Assembly: GCA_903930395.1 (NCBI GenBank) | Contig: CAIYYE010000417.1 | Coordinates: forward strand, 1 to 6,003 | Reading direction: 5' to 3' | Length of the DNA stretch: 6,003 bases | From: an uncultured beta proteobacterium | GTDB taxonomy: Bacteria > Pseudomonadota > Gammaproteobacteria > Burkholderiales > Rhodocyclaceae | Part shown: one piece after another, positions 1-6,003 of the stretch | How the letters are laid out: every line of letters begins with the position of its first letter | Numbering within the stretch: position 1 is the stretch's first letter | Notes under the pieces: generated by a model | Seen by the model: the letters and a program-made list of their open reading frames with translations, nothing else | What the model was told of the DNA's origin: nothing | Database searches by the model: none | Translations under genes and position numbers: made by a program

Positions 1-1323
1 AGCCACGCCAGGTCCCATGCCCTGAGCCTGCTGCGGCAGCTCAGAAAGCCACCGCAACTGGCCCTGGTCGATCTCGGTCTGCCGCCGATGCCGCACAGAC
101 CCGACGAGGGTTTCGCCCTGATTACCGACCTGCTGACGCTCTCCCCGGACATGAAAATCATCGTCCTTTCGGGCCAGAGCGACGAGAGCAACGCCCGCCA
201 TGCGCGCACCCTGGGCGCCGTCGACTTTGTCGCCAAACCCTGCGACCCGAGCCGCCTGAGCGAACTGTTCGGTCAGGCACTGCGCTTCGGCAGGGAGACA
301 CAAGGCACGCCGGCCGGTGGCCTGATCGGCGAAAGCCTGCCAATGCAGCGCCTGCGGCTGCAACTCGCCCAATACGCAAATCTCTCCTATCCCGTGCTGA
401 TCGAAGGCGAATCGGGGAGCGGCAAGGATATTGTCGCCAGCCACTACCTGCATCGCCAGACCGAACGCCGCGACAAGCCCTACCTCGCCCTCAACTGCGC
501 GGCCATCTCGCCGACCCTGCTCGAGCCCACGCTTTTCGGCTATGCCAAGGGTGCCTTTACCGGCGCCACCGGCAACAAGGCGGGCTATTTCGAGGACGCC
601 GATAGTGGCACCCTGTTCCTCGACGAAATCGGCGAACTGCCGCTCGATTTGCAACCCAAACTGCTGCGTGTGCTCGAAAACGGCGAGTACCAGCGCGTCG
701 GCGAAACCCAGACGCGCATTTCCACGGCCCGTATCGTGGCCGCCACCAATCGCGACCTGCGCCAGGAAATCCGGGCCGGCCGCTTCCGGGCCGACCTTTT
801 CCATCGTCTTTCCGTCTTCTCCGTCGCTGTCCCGCCGCTCCGCGAAACCGGCCTGGACCGACTTCTGCTGCTTGAGCACTTTCGCAAAGGCTGCGCCGCC
901 AGCGTTCGCGCTGAGCCCTTTGAGTTATCCCCGCCAGCCCAGTCGCTCTGGCTCGACTATGGCTTCCCGGGCAATGTCCGCGAGCTGCGCAACATCGTTA
1001 TCCGGCTAAGTGCCCGCTACCCCGGCCAAACCGTCAGTGCCAGCCAGTTGCGCGACGAACTCGACCAGCCCGACCCGGTCGAAGCGCCGGCCAGCGCCAC
1101 CGGGCTGATCGCCGAAGATCTCGATGTCGTCAAACGGGCCGCCCGCCAGCATCTCGAAAAAGCATCGCCCCTCAACCTCGATACCACGCTTGAGCTTTGG
1201 CAACGGGGCTACATCGAGGCTGCCATCGAACTGAGCGGCGGCAACATGAGCGAGGCGGCCCGCCGCCTCGGCATCAACCGCACGACACTCTATAACCGCA
1301 TGGAAATCTGGACTCGCCGATGA
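1..1323 (+). CDS. Sigma-54-dependent response regulator (NtrC family), 5'-truncated by window
   Basis: This is a two-component transcriptional activator that would use ATP hydrolysis to open sigma-54 promoters after phosphorylation by a partner kinase, which is not in the window. The frame is open from base 1, so the ATG at 88 is internal and the true start lies upstream. Counting codons from base 1, the receiver end shows the likely phospho-acceptor Asp24 (VDLGLPP), Ser57 (VLSG) and Lys79 (VAKP). The AAA+ domain has Walker A GESGSGKD (136-143), the sigma-54-contacting GAFTGA loop (184-189), Walker B GTLFLDE (203-209) and an arginine-finger region [10 protein letters not shown] (261-270). GFPGNVREL follows, then a Fis-type helix-turn-helix at about 406-436 ([19 protein letters not shown]). 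The receiver wording (LGLPP, later an Ala-x-Asp-Phe and Lys-Pro) recalls PrsR-type regulators of PEP-CTERM/exosortase loci, but I cannot assign it to that subfamily. All catalytic motifs look intact. The stop overlaps the next start (ATGA), so it is probably co-translated with the pilus gene behind it. Confidence 0.93.
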   Translation, partial: SHARSHALSLLRQLRKPPQLALVDLGLPPMPHRPDEGFALITDLLTLSPDMKIIVLSGQSDESNARHARTLGAVDFVAKPCDPSRLSELFGQALRFGRETQGTPAGGLIGESLPMQRLRLQLAQYANLSYPVLIEGESGSGKDIVASHYLHRQTERRDKPYLALNCAAISPTLLEPTLFGYAKGAFTGATGNKAGYFEDADSGTLFLDEIGELPLDLQPKLLRVLENGEYQRVGETQTRISTARIVAATNRDLRQEIRAGRFRADLFHRLSVFSVAVPPLRETGLDRLLLLEHFRKGCAASVRAEPFELSPPAQSLWLDYGFPGNVRELRNIVIRLSARYPGQTVSASQLRDELDQPDPVEAPASATGLIAEDLDVVKRAARQHLEKASPLNLDTTLELWQRGYIEAAIELSGGNMSEAARRLGINRTTLYNRMEIWTRR

Positions 1324-2687
1324 GCCTTTATCTCGACCATTTCGGCCTGCGCGAACCGCCGTTTCGCATTACGCCACACACCGACTTTTTCTTTACTGGC
1401 GCCAACCGGGGCCCCACCCTCGACGCCCTGATCTACGCCATCACCCAGGATGAAGGCATCGTCAAGGTGACCGGCGAAGTCGGCAGCGGCAAGACCATGC
1501 TTTGCCGGATGCTGCTCGAGCGGCTCCCCGAGCACGTCGAAACGCTTTACCTGGCAAATCCCTCACTCTCCCGGCAGGAAATCCTCGGCGCCATCGCCGA
1601 CGAACTGGGCATCCCGACGGATGGCAAGGCCACCCACTCATTGACCCGCGCCCTGCAGGATGCGCTGATCGAACGCTACGCCAAAGGCCGGCGCGTTGTC
1701 CTGCTGATCGACGAAGCCCACGCCATGCCGGCCGAGTCGCTTGAGGAAATCCGCCTCCTCTCGAATCTCGAATCGAAGGCCACCAAGCTGCTGCAAATCG
1801 CCCTCTTTGCTCAGCCCGAACTTGACGAACGCCTCGCCGCCACCGACATGCGCCAGTTGCGCGAGCGCATCACCCAGCACTTCAACCTGGCCCCGCTCAA
1901 GCAGGACGACATCGGTGCCTACATCGAATTTCGCCTGCGCGCTGCCGGCTATCGCGGCCCGAATCCATTCAGCGCGGAAGCGGTAACGATGATTGCCAAG
2001 ATTTCCGAGGGTTTATCGCGCCGCATCAACATTCTTGCCGACAAGGCCCTGCTGGCCGCCTATTCCAACGGCCGCCACCAGGTCGGCACTGCCGAAACCA
2101 GGATCGCCGCCCAGGATGCCCGATTTTCCGCCCTGAAGCCGAAGCCGGCCACTCAACTGACTCCGCTGTTTTGGGGCGCGACCGGCGCGGCCATAGCCGC
2201 CCTGCTTGTCGCACTGACCCTGGGCACACTGCCACGCACCCTGGTTGAGGTTGCACTCGGCAACGTACCGCCGCCCAGCCTTCAGGAGCAAGCAGCCCAA
2301 CCGGCCCCGCGCCTGTCGCCCGCGCCATTGCGCGCGGACCCGCAGGCCCCGGCCGACAAAATCCGCTTCGCTCCCCTGACCCGCCAACACTTCGGGCAAT
2401 ACGAGCAGTGGATCGTCAATGCCCCGAGCAACCACTATTTCATCCAGCTACTGGCGACCGATGCCGCCAAAACCGGCGAGATAGAAGGTTTCCTTGCCCG
2501 GGTAACCGACGTCCTCGATCCGGCACAGATCCGGGCCTATCGCTCCAGCCTCTCCGGGCGGGATCGGGTCGGTATCATCTACGGCGACTATGCCAGCCGC
2601 GAAGAGGCAGGCGAGGCCATGCGCGCCCTGCCTGAATCGATCAAGGCAGCGCAGCCATTCCCAAGACAAGTCAGCAAATTGCGTTAG
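1320..2687 (+). CDS. mshM: MshM/ExeA-type AAA ATPase with transmembrane segment and C-terminal SPOR domain
   Basis: A 455-residue protein. The N-terminal ~270 residues match the ExeA/MshM ATPase family, which helps secretins and pilus machines assemble across the cell wall. The family start (YLDHFGLREPPF) sits at residues 4-15, supporting the ATG at 1320. Walker A is GEVGSGKT (52-59) and Walker B VVLLIDEAH (126-134); FAQPELDERL (163-172) and GLSRRINILADKALL (231-245) are typical sensor/C-terminal elements. A hydrophobic segment at about 284-304 is probably membrane-spanning. A Pro/Ala-rich linker (about 316-345) follows. Residues about 373-455 resemble a SPOR domain: YFIQLLAT as first strand, then VGIIYGDYASREEAGEAMRALP and a final strand before the C terminus. 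SPOR domains bind septal peptidoglycan lacking stem peptides. MshM proteins as I know them are about 280 residues without this tail, while ExeA carries a different peptidoglycan-binding domain. The protein would be bitopic, ATPase in the cytoplasm and SPOR in the periplasm. The start overlaps the regulator stop by 4 nt, with only a weak GGA as ribosome-binding site, implying translational coupling. The gene name is by family resemblance. Confidence 0.87.
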   Translation: MSLYLDHFGLREPPFRITPHTDFFFTGANRGPTLDALIYAITQDEGIVKVTGEVGSGKTMLCRMLLERLPEHVETLYLANPSLSRQEILGAIADELGIPTDGKATHSLTRALQDALIERYAKGRRVVLLIDEAHAMPAESLEEIRLLSNLESKATKLLQIALFAQPELDERLAATDMRQLRERITQHFNLAPLKQDDIGAYIEFRLRAAGYRGPNPFSAEAVTMIAKISEGLSRRINILADKALLAAYSNGRHQVGTAETRIAAQDARFSALKPKPATQLTPLFWGATGAAIAALLVALTLGTLPRTLVEVALGNVPPPSLQEQAAQPAPRLSPAPLRADPQAPADKIRFAPLTRQHFGQYEQWIVNAPSNHYFIQLLATDAAKTGEIEGFLARVTDVLDPAQIRAYRSSLSGRDRVGIIYGDYASREEAGEAMRALPESIKAAQPFPRQVSKLR

Positions 2688-2723
2688 GCCATCAGAATGG
2701 GCTCAAGCGCATCACTATGCCGA

Positions 2724-2751
2724 TTACGTGCTAGCATCATCGCGCTACAAT
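2724..2751 (+). promoter_or_regulatory. Possible sigma-70-type promoter ahead of the secretin gene
   Basis: The 103-nt gap between the ATPase gene and the secretin gene holds TACAAT at 2746-2751, one mismatch from the TATAAT consensus. The best upstream partner is TTACGT (2724-2729) at 16 nt spacing, a poor -35 match. A transcript would begin near 2758, giving a leader of roughly 33 nt. An 8-bp palindrome, TGCTAGCA (2729-2736), lies between the two elements. I found no GG-N10-GC sigma-54 core in this gap. The assignment rests mainly on the -10 element, so it is tentative. Confidence 0.35.
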
Positions 2752-2777
2752 GCAACCCGTGATCACTCTGCTCAGAC

Positions 2778-2781
2778 AAGG
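2778..2781 (+). promoter_or_regulatory. Ribosome-binding site deciding the mshL start
   Basis: AAGG lies 9 nt before the ATG at 2791. It favours this start over the in-frame ATG at 2590, which lies inside the preceding gene and would put about 67 residues before an otherwise well-formed lipoprotein signal. Confidence 0.55.
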
Positions 2782-2790
2782 CAAAACCCG

Positions 2791-4578
2791 ATGAACATCG
2801 GTTTCATCAGCGCCACCCTCGTTTCCGTCCTGCTTGCCGCCTGCGCGGCACCCACGCCGCGAGACCCCATCAAGGGACACCTGAACACCACCACTGCGGC
2901 CCCCTTGCCGGCGGCAAGCATCCCGGCCCCGGTCCAGCAGACGCTGGCCCTGCCACAGCCCCGCCCGACCCGCAAGGCAGAAACCTACAGCGTTGTCGTC
3001 AACAACGTCCCCGTCCGCGACTTGCTCTTCGCGCTGGCGCGGGATGCCAAGGTCAATGTCGACATCCACCCCGGCATCACCGGCGTCGTCACGCTCAACG
3101 CCATCGACCAGACAATGCCGCAGTTGCTGACCCGGATTTCCAAGCAGGTCGACATGCGCTTCGAACTCGACGGCCCCAACCTCGCCGTCATGCCGGACTC
3201 GCCCTTCCTGAAGCATTACAAGGTCGATTACGTGAATATGGCGCGCAATGTCACCGGCACCGTTTCGACCAATACCCAGATCGCCACCGGCACACCGGGC
3301 AGCGCAGGAGGCGCATCCTCTGCGGCCGGCGGCTCTGGCAACATTTCCAATACGCGCATCGAGAACACCTCGAAAAATCAGTTCTGGGAATCGCTGGAAA
3401 AGAACATCAAGGACATCCTGCGCGAAACCGACAAGGTATTGCCTGAGGGTTCCAGTGAAACCGTCGTCGAGCAGAGCTCTGCAGAAAGTGCCACTGGCGT
3501 CAGCGCCATTCCCCAAGGCACCGGCCGGCGTGCCGCGCAGAATGTCGCCAACGTCCTGCAAACCAATCCCAACCCCAATTCGACCAGCCAGGCCACCGGC
3601 ACCTCCGTCGTCCGCCGCAATACCTTCCGTGAAGCGGCCTCGGTCATCATGAATGCCGAAAGCGGCGTGATTACCGTACGCGCCACCCAGCGCCAGCATG
3701 AGCGCATCCAGGAATTCGTCGACCGCGTTTCCCTCGCGGCAGGAAAGCAGGTCCTGATCGAGGCAACCATCGTTGAAGTGACGCTCAAGGATGGCTACCA
3801 GCAAGGTATCAACTGGACACAACTCGCAAGTGGCGGCACCGTCAGCTTTATCGGCGATGCACTAACCAAGAATGCCGCCAACCTGACCTACACCAAGGGT
3901 GGCAACCCCAATGCCCTGATTACGATGCTCGACACCTTTGGAACCACCAAGGTGCTTTCCAGCCCGCGCGTTTCCGTCATGAACAACCAGACGGCTTTGT
4001 TGAAGGTCGTCGAAAACTACGTCTATTTCAGCGTCAAGGCCGACACGACCACGACCGCCAACGTCGGCACGACAACAACCTACACAACGACCCCGCAATC
4101 CGTATCAGTCGGTCTTGTGGTCAGCGTTACACCACAAATAAGCGATGGCAATGCCGTGACACTCAACGTCCGACCAACCATCACCAGCGTTGCCCGCGAA
4201 GTTCTCGACCCTAATCCGGAACTCAAGCGTAATGCCATCAGCAATCTCGTCCCTGTCATCCGGACGCGCGAAATAGAATCGGTCATGCGCGTTGCCAGCG
4301 GCAATATCGCCATTCTCGGCGGCCTGATGGAAGACAAAATCGACTACCAGAACCAGCGAGTACCCCTCCTTGGACAAATCCCCCTGGCCGGCGAACTGGT
4401 CAACAACCGCAACAATGCCTCGCAGAAGACCGAACTCGTCATTTTCCTCCGTCCCGTCGTCATCAAGGACGCCAGTCTGGATGGCGACTTCGCGCCCTTG
4501 CGCGACCACCTTCCCGGTCAGAACTTTTTTGCCCAGCCGAATGAAGCCCAGCCCTTCAATATCGTTCCCAGTCGCTGA
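2791..4578 (+). CDS. mshL: MshL-type outer-membrane secretin (lipoprotein) of MSHA-like pilus
   Basis: A 595-residue secretin expected to form the multimeric outer-membrane channel through which the pilus passes. The chosen ATG gives a short hydrophobic signal with lipobox LAAC (15-18); Cys18 would be lipidated, and Ala at +2 is compatible with outer-membrane sorting. Residues about 64-137 form an N0/STN-like domain (VVNNVPVRDLLFALARDAKV). About 141-315 is a secretin N1-type domain interrupted by a Gly/Ser-rich stretch (about 166-186) and a polar region (about 215-275). NQFWESLEKNIKDIL (197-211) is typical of MshL. The C-terminal secretin core covers about 380-558, starting with KVLSSPRVSVMNNQTALLKV. 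It contains the hallmark GNIAILGGL (504-512), 11 residues, then VPLLGQIP (524-531), which follows the PROSITE-type secretin signature, and ends TELVIFLRPVVI. A Thr-rich segment (about 419-434) probably sits in the membrane-hairpin/gate region. It is somewhat longer than common MshL proteins (about 550-570 by memory). It lies between MshM- and MshN-like genes, which supports MSHA over a generic type II secretin. Confidence 0.92.
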   Translation: MNIGFISATLVSVLLAACAAPTPRDPIKGHLNTTTAAPLPAASIPAPVQQTLALPQPRPTRKAETYSVVVNNVPVRDLLFALARDAKVNVDIHPGITGVVTLNAIDQTMPQLLTRISKQVDMRFELDGPNLAVMPDSPFLKHYKVDYVNMARNVTGTVSTNTQIATGTPGSAGGASSAAGGSGNISNTRIENTSKNQFWESLEKNIKDILRETDKVLPEGSSETVVEQSSAESATGVSAIPQGTGRRAAQNVANVLQTNPNPNSTSQATGTSVVRRNTFREAASVIMNAESGVITVRATQRQHERIQEFVDRVSLAAGKQVLIEATIVEVTLKDGYQQGINWTQLASGGTVSFIGDALTKNAANLTYTKGGNPNALITMLDTFGTTKVLSSPRVSVMNNQTALLKVVENYVYFSVKADTTTTANVGTTTTYTTTPQSVSVGLVVSVTPQISDGNAVTLNVRPTITSVAREVLDPNPELKRNAISNLVPVIRTREIESVMRVASGNIAILGGLMEDKIDYQNQRVPLLGQIPLAGELVNNRNNASQKTELVIFLRPVVIKDASLDGDFAPLRDHLPGQNFFAQPNEAQPFNIVPSR

Positions 4579-4580
4579 GG
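4577..4580 (+). promoter_or_regulatory. Ribosome-binding site of mshN overlapping the mshL stop
   Basis: GAGG begins inside the TGA stop of the secretin gene (4576-4578) and lies 7 nt before the ATG at 4588. Ribosomes ending on mshL would therefore terminate directly on the next initiation site, which points to coupled translation. Confidence 0.6.
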
Positions 4581-4587
4581 CCTGCGC

Positions 4588-5829
4588 ATGAGCCTGTTGA
4601 TGGATGCCCTCAAACGGGCTGAAACCGCCAAGCAGGAGGCTGCCCGCAACCAGCCGGGCGGGTTGTTGCCGACGGCCACCGATATGCTCATTCTCGAGCC
4701 GATCACCAACGAACCGGCCAAGGGATCGGCCAACCCGCTCCCCGATCTCGCCCTGCACCTGGCCGCTGTCGATGCCGATCTGGCACAATCGGCAGGCACC
4801 CCGGAACCAAGACCAGTTGCGCCACCACCACGTCCCGCCCCGCAGCAAGCCCGGCCGCCGGAGCCGCAAGAAGCAGTACGCAGTGCCTTTGCCGCCAAGC
4901 AGCCCATCGCCGAGCCCTCGCGGCGCCCCTTATGGATCGCGCTCGGCACACTGGGTCTGGCCGGCATCGGCATCGGTGCTTATGTCTGGTATCAGATGAA
5001 CACGATCAACCATGGCTCCCTGGCCGTCAGCGCCCGCCCGCCCATGGCTCCGCACTCCCCATCGCCCGTAGCCCCGAAGCTGCCGGCTGCAACGCCGGCT
5101 GTTTTGCCCGCTCCCGACAGCGCGATGGCCAGCAGCACCAGCCCGACGCCGCTCTTTCCCCGCCCGGAAAGTCGCCGCTCAAGTCCGACGCAGGCAGCCC
5201 CGGAGGCGCCGGAAGACCTCCCGATTCGCCTGACCAGGACCCGCCCGGAACCTGATCGCAACCTCGCCCAAGGCTACGCCAGCCTGCAGCGCGGCGAAAC
5301 CGAACGCTCGCGCCGCGAATTCGAACAGTCCCTGCAGCGCGACCCGAACAATACCGACGCCTTGCTTGCGCTGGCCGCCATCGCCCAGCGCCAGGGGCGT
5401 CTGGCCGATGCTGAGGCCCTGCGCCAGCGGGCTCTGGTTGCCAACCCCAGCGATCCGGCAACGCAGGCTGCGGCCCTCAATAGCCCATCGTCGAACGCCG
5501 ATCCGCATACGGCGGAAAGCCGCCTGAAATCGCTGCTGTCGAGCCAGCCGGAGTCCGCCCCGCTCAACTTCGCGCTCGGCAACCTGTATTCCCGCCAGGG
5601 ACGCTGGGCCGAGGCGCAGCAGGTCTATTTCAACGCCGTCGCCAGCGATGGCGACAACCCGGATTACCTGTTCAATCTGGCCGTCAGCCTCGACCACCTG
5701 CGACAAGCTCGGCTCGCCGCCCAGCACTACCGACTGGCCCTCGAGGCGGCGGCCAAGCGCCCGGCCGGTTTCGAGCGCGAGAGCCTGCAAAAGCGCCTGG
5801 GCGAACTGCAAGCCGACCGCCAGCCCTAG
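4588..5829 (+). CDS. mshN: MshN/GspB-like inner-membrane TPR protein
   Basis: A 413-residue bitopic membrane protein. The N terminus MSLLMDALKRAE (1-12) is the amphipathic motif shared by MshN and GspB/ExeB proteins, fixing the start. Residues 72-94 are Pro-rich. A transmembrane helix lies at about 115-135 (WIALGTLGLAGIGIGAYVWY), with SRR just before it, so the N-terminal part should be cytoplasmic and the rest periplasmic. A second Pro/Ala/Ser-rich linker spans about 150-215. The C-terminal half contains about four TPR-like units: roughly 224-257 (FEQSLQRDPNNTDALL), 258-291 (AIAQRQGRLADAEALRQRAL), 324-357 (LGNLYSRQGRWAEAQQVY) and 358-391 (LFNLAVSLDHLRQARLAAQHY). A Ser/Asn-rich gap separates the two pairs. 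By analogy with ExeB acting with ExeA, it is likely to work with the MshM-like ATPase in placing or supporting the secretin, but that partnership is inferred. It starts 9 nt after mshL and ends 3 nt before the next gene, so these are co-transcribed. Confidence 0.85.
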   Translation: MSLLMDALKRAETAKQEAARNQPGGLLPTATDMLILEPITNEPAKGSANPLPDLALHLAAVDADLAQSAGTPEPRPVAPPPRPAPQQARPPEPQEAVRSAFAAKQPIAEPSRRPLWIALGTLGLAGIGIGAYVWYQMNTINHGSLAVSARPPMAPHSPSPVAPKLPAATPAVLPAPDSAMASSTSPTPLFPRPESRRSSPTQAAPEAPEDLPIRLTRTRPEPDRNLAQGYASLQRGETERSRREFEQSLQRDPNNTDALLALAAIAQRQGRLADAEALRQRALVANPSDPATQAAALNSPSSNADPHTAESRLKSLLSSQPESAPLNFALGNLYSRQGRWAEAQQVYFNAVASDGDNPDYLFNLAVSLDHLRQARLAAQHYRLALEAAAKRPAGFERESLQKRLGELQADRQP

Positions 5830-5832
5830 CCG

Positions 5833-6003
5833 ATGAGCACCTCGACTCTCCAGCGCCGCCCTCTCGGCCAGATTCTGATCTCGGAAGGCATCCTGTCCGA
5901 AGATCAGCTGCGCATTGCGCTGCTTGAGCAGATGAAGCAGAACCAGCCGATCGGCAAGCTGCTGGTTTCTCTGGGTTTCGTCACCGAGGCCACCCTGCGC
6001 CAG
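5833..6003 (+). CDS. mshE: MshE/GspE/PilB-type assembly ATPase, N-terminal 57 residues only (runs off window)
   Basis: The first 57 codons of what should be the pilus-extension ATPase. Only the N-terminal MshEN-type domain is visible; no Walker motifs are within the window, so the ATPase call rests on this domain and on position after mshN, where mshE normally sits. Residues 10-33 (PLGQILISEG to LLEQ) fit the 24-residue MshEN c-di-GMP-binding motif of the form RLGxxLVxxG...LxxQ. A second copy starts at residue 39 (PIGKLLVSLG) after a 5-residue spacer, the spacing known for MshE. In both copies the leading Arg is Pro; Arg9 directly precedes the first. The gene follows the mshN stop by 3 nt and has no recognisable Shine-Dalgarno sequence, so translation probably depends on coupling. 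It could instead be a GspE- or PilB-like paralogue; the part outside the window would decide. Confidence 0.85.
   Translation, partial: MSTSTLQRRPLGQILISEGILSEDQLRIALLEQMKQNQPIGKLLVSLGFVTEATLRQ

Noticed and set aside
88..1323. ATG at 88 as the true start of the regulator
   Set aside because: The frame is open to base 1 and the upstream codons encode the receiver's phospho-acceptor region (VDLGLPP), so the gene begins before the window.
2687..2713. Sigma-54 promoter after the ATPase gene, suggested by GG dinucleotides near 2687 and 2699-2701
   Set aside because: None is followed by GC at the required 10-nt spacing, and the flanking bases do not resemble TGGCAC-N5-TTGCA.
2590..2790. In-frame upstream extension of the secretin gene from the ATG at 2590
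   Set aside because: It would overlap the ATPase gene by about 98 nt and bury the lipoprotein signal 67 residues from the N terminus. The ATG at 2791 has a ribosome-binding site and a proper lipobox position.
2737..3822. 361-codon open frame on the minus strand opposite the secretin gene
   Set aside because: It lies opposite a clear secretin domain. Its translation is Gly/Arg/Val/Asp-rich with no recognisable motif, as expected for the complement of a high-GC gene.
4105..4869. 254-codon minus-strand open frame across the mshL-mshN junction
   Set aside because: It spans the ends of two well-supported genes, has no recognisable domain and looks like a GC-driven shadow.
4588..5829. TPR protein read as a type II secretion GspC or a PilF/PilW-type lipoprotein
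   Set aside because: The MSLLMDALKRAE start, the internal transmembrane helix at 115-135 and the absence of a lipobox fit MshN/GspB rather than those families.

Overview
The window reads as a compact, co-directional locus for an MSHA-type type IV pilus (or a closely related secretin-based fibre system) from a high-GC proteobacterium. The protein types and codon use suggest a betaproteobacterium, possibly of the Rhodocyclales. That placement is inferred from general resemblance only; no marker gene is present.

Layout, all on the + strand: (1) Bases 1-1323 hold the 3' part of a sigma-54-dependent response regulator: end of a receiver domain, AAA+ domain with an intact GAFTGA loop, and a Fis-type helix-turn-helix. 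(2) It overlaps by 4 nt (ATGA) with 1320-2687, an ExeA/MshM-type AAA ATPase that carries an added transmembrane segment and a C-terminal SPOR-like peptidoglycan-binding domain. (3) A 103-nt gap with a possible sigma-70 promoter precedes 2791-4578, an MshL-type outer-membrane secretin with a lipoprotein signal. (4) At 4588-5829 is an MshN/GspB-like inner-membrane protein with TPR repeats. (5) From 5833 to the window edge is the first 57 codons of an MshE/GspE/PilB-type assembly ATPase, showing an MshEN-type c-di-GMP-binding fold signature.

Together these encode an envelope-spanning machine. The MshM-like ATPase would use cytoplasmic ATP and grip peptidoglycan through SPOR. MshL would form the outer-membrane pore, MshN would bridge the inner membrane and periplasm, and MshE would drive pilin polymerisation. 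The enhancer-binding regulator is translationally coupled to the set, so it is probably part of its control. The order (regulator, mshM, mshL, mshN, mshE) differs from the textbook Vibrio/Shewanella order, in which mshL precedes mshM.

Coding density is very high. The only non-coding stretch above 10 nt is 2688-2790. I saw no RNA genes, insertion sequences, CRISPR arrays, attachment sites or clear terminators. Nothing looks like a wholly unknown system; the most unusual element is the MshM-TM-SPOR architecture.
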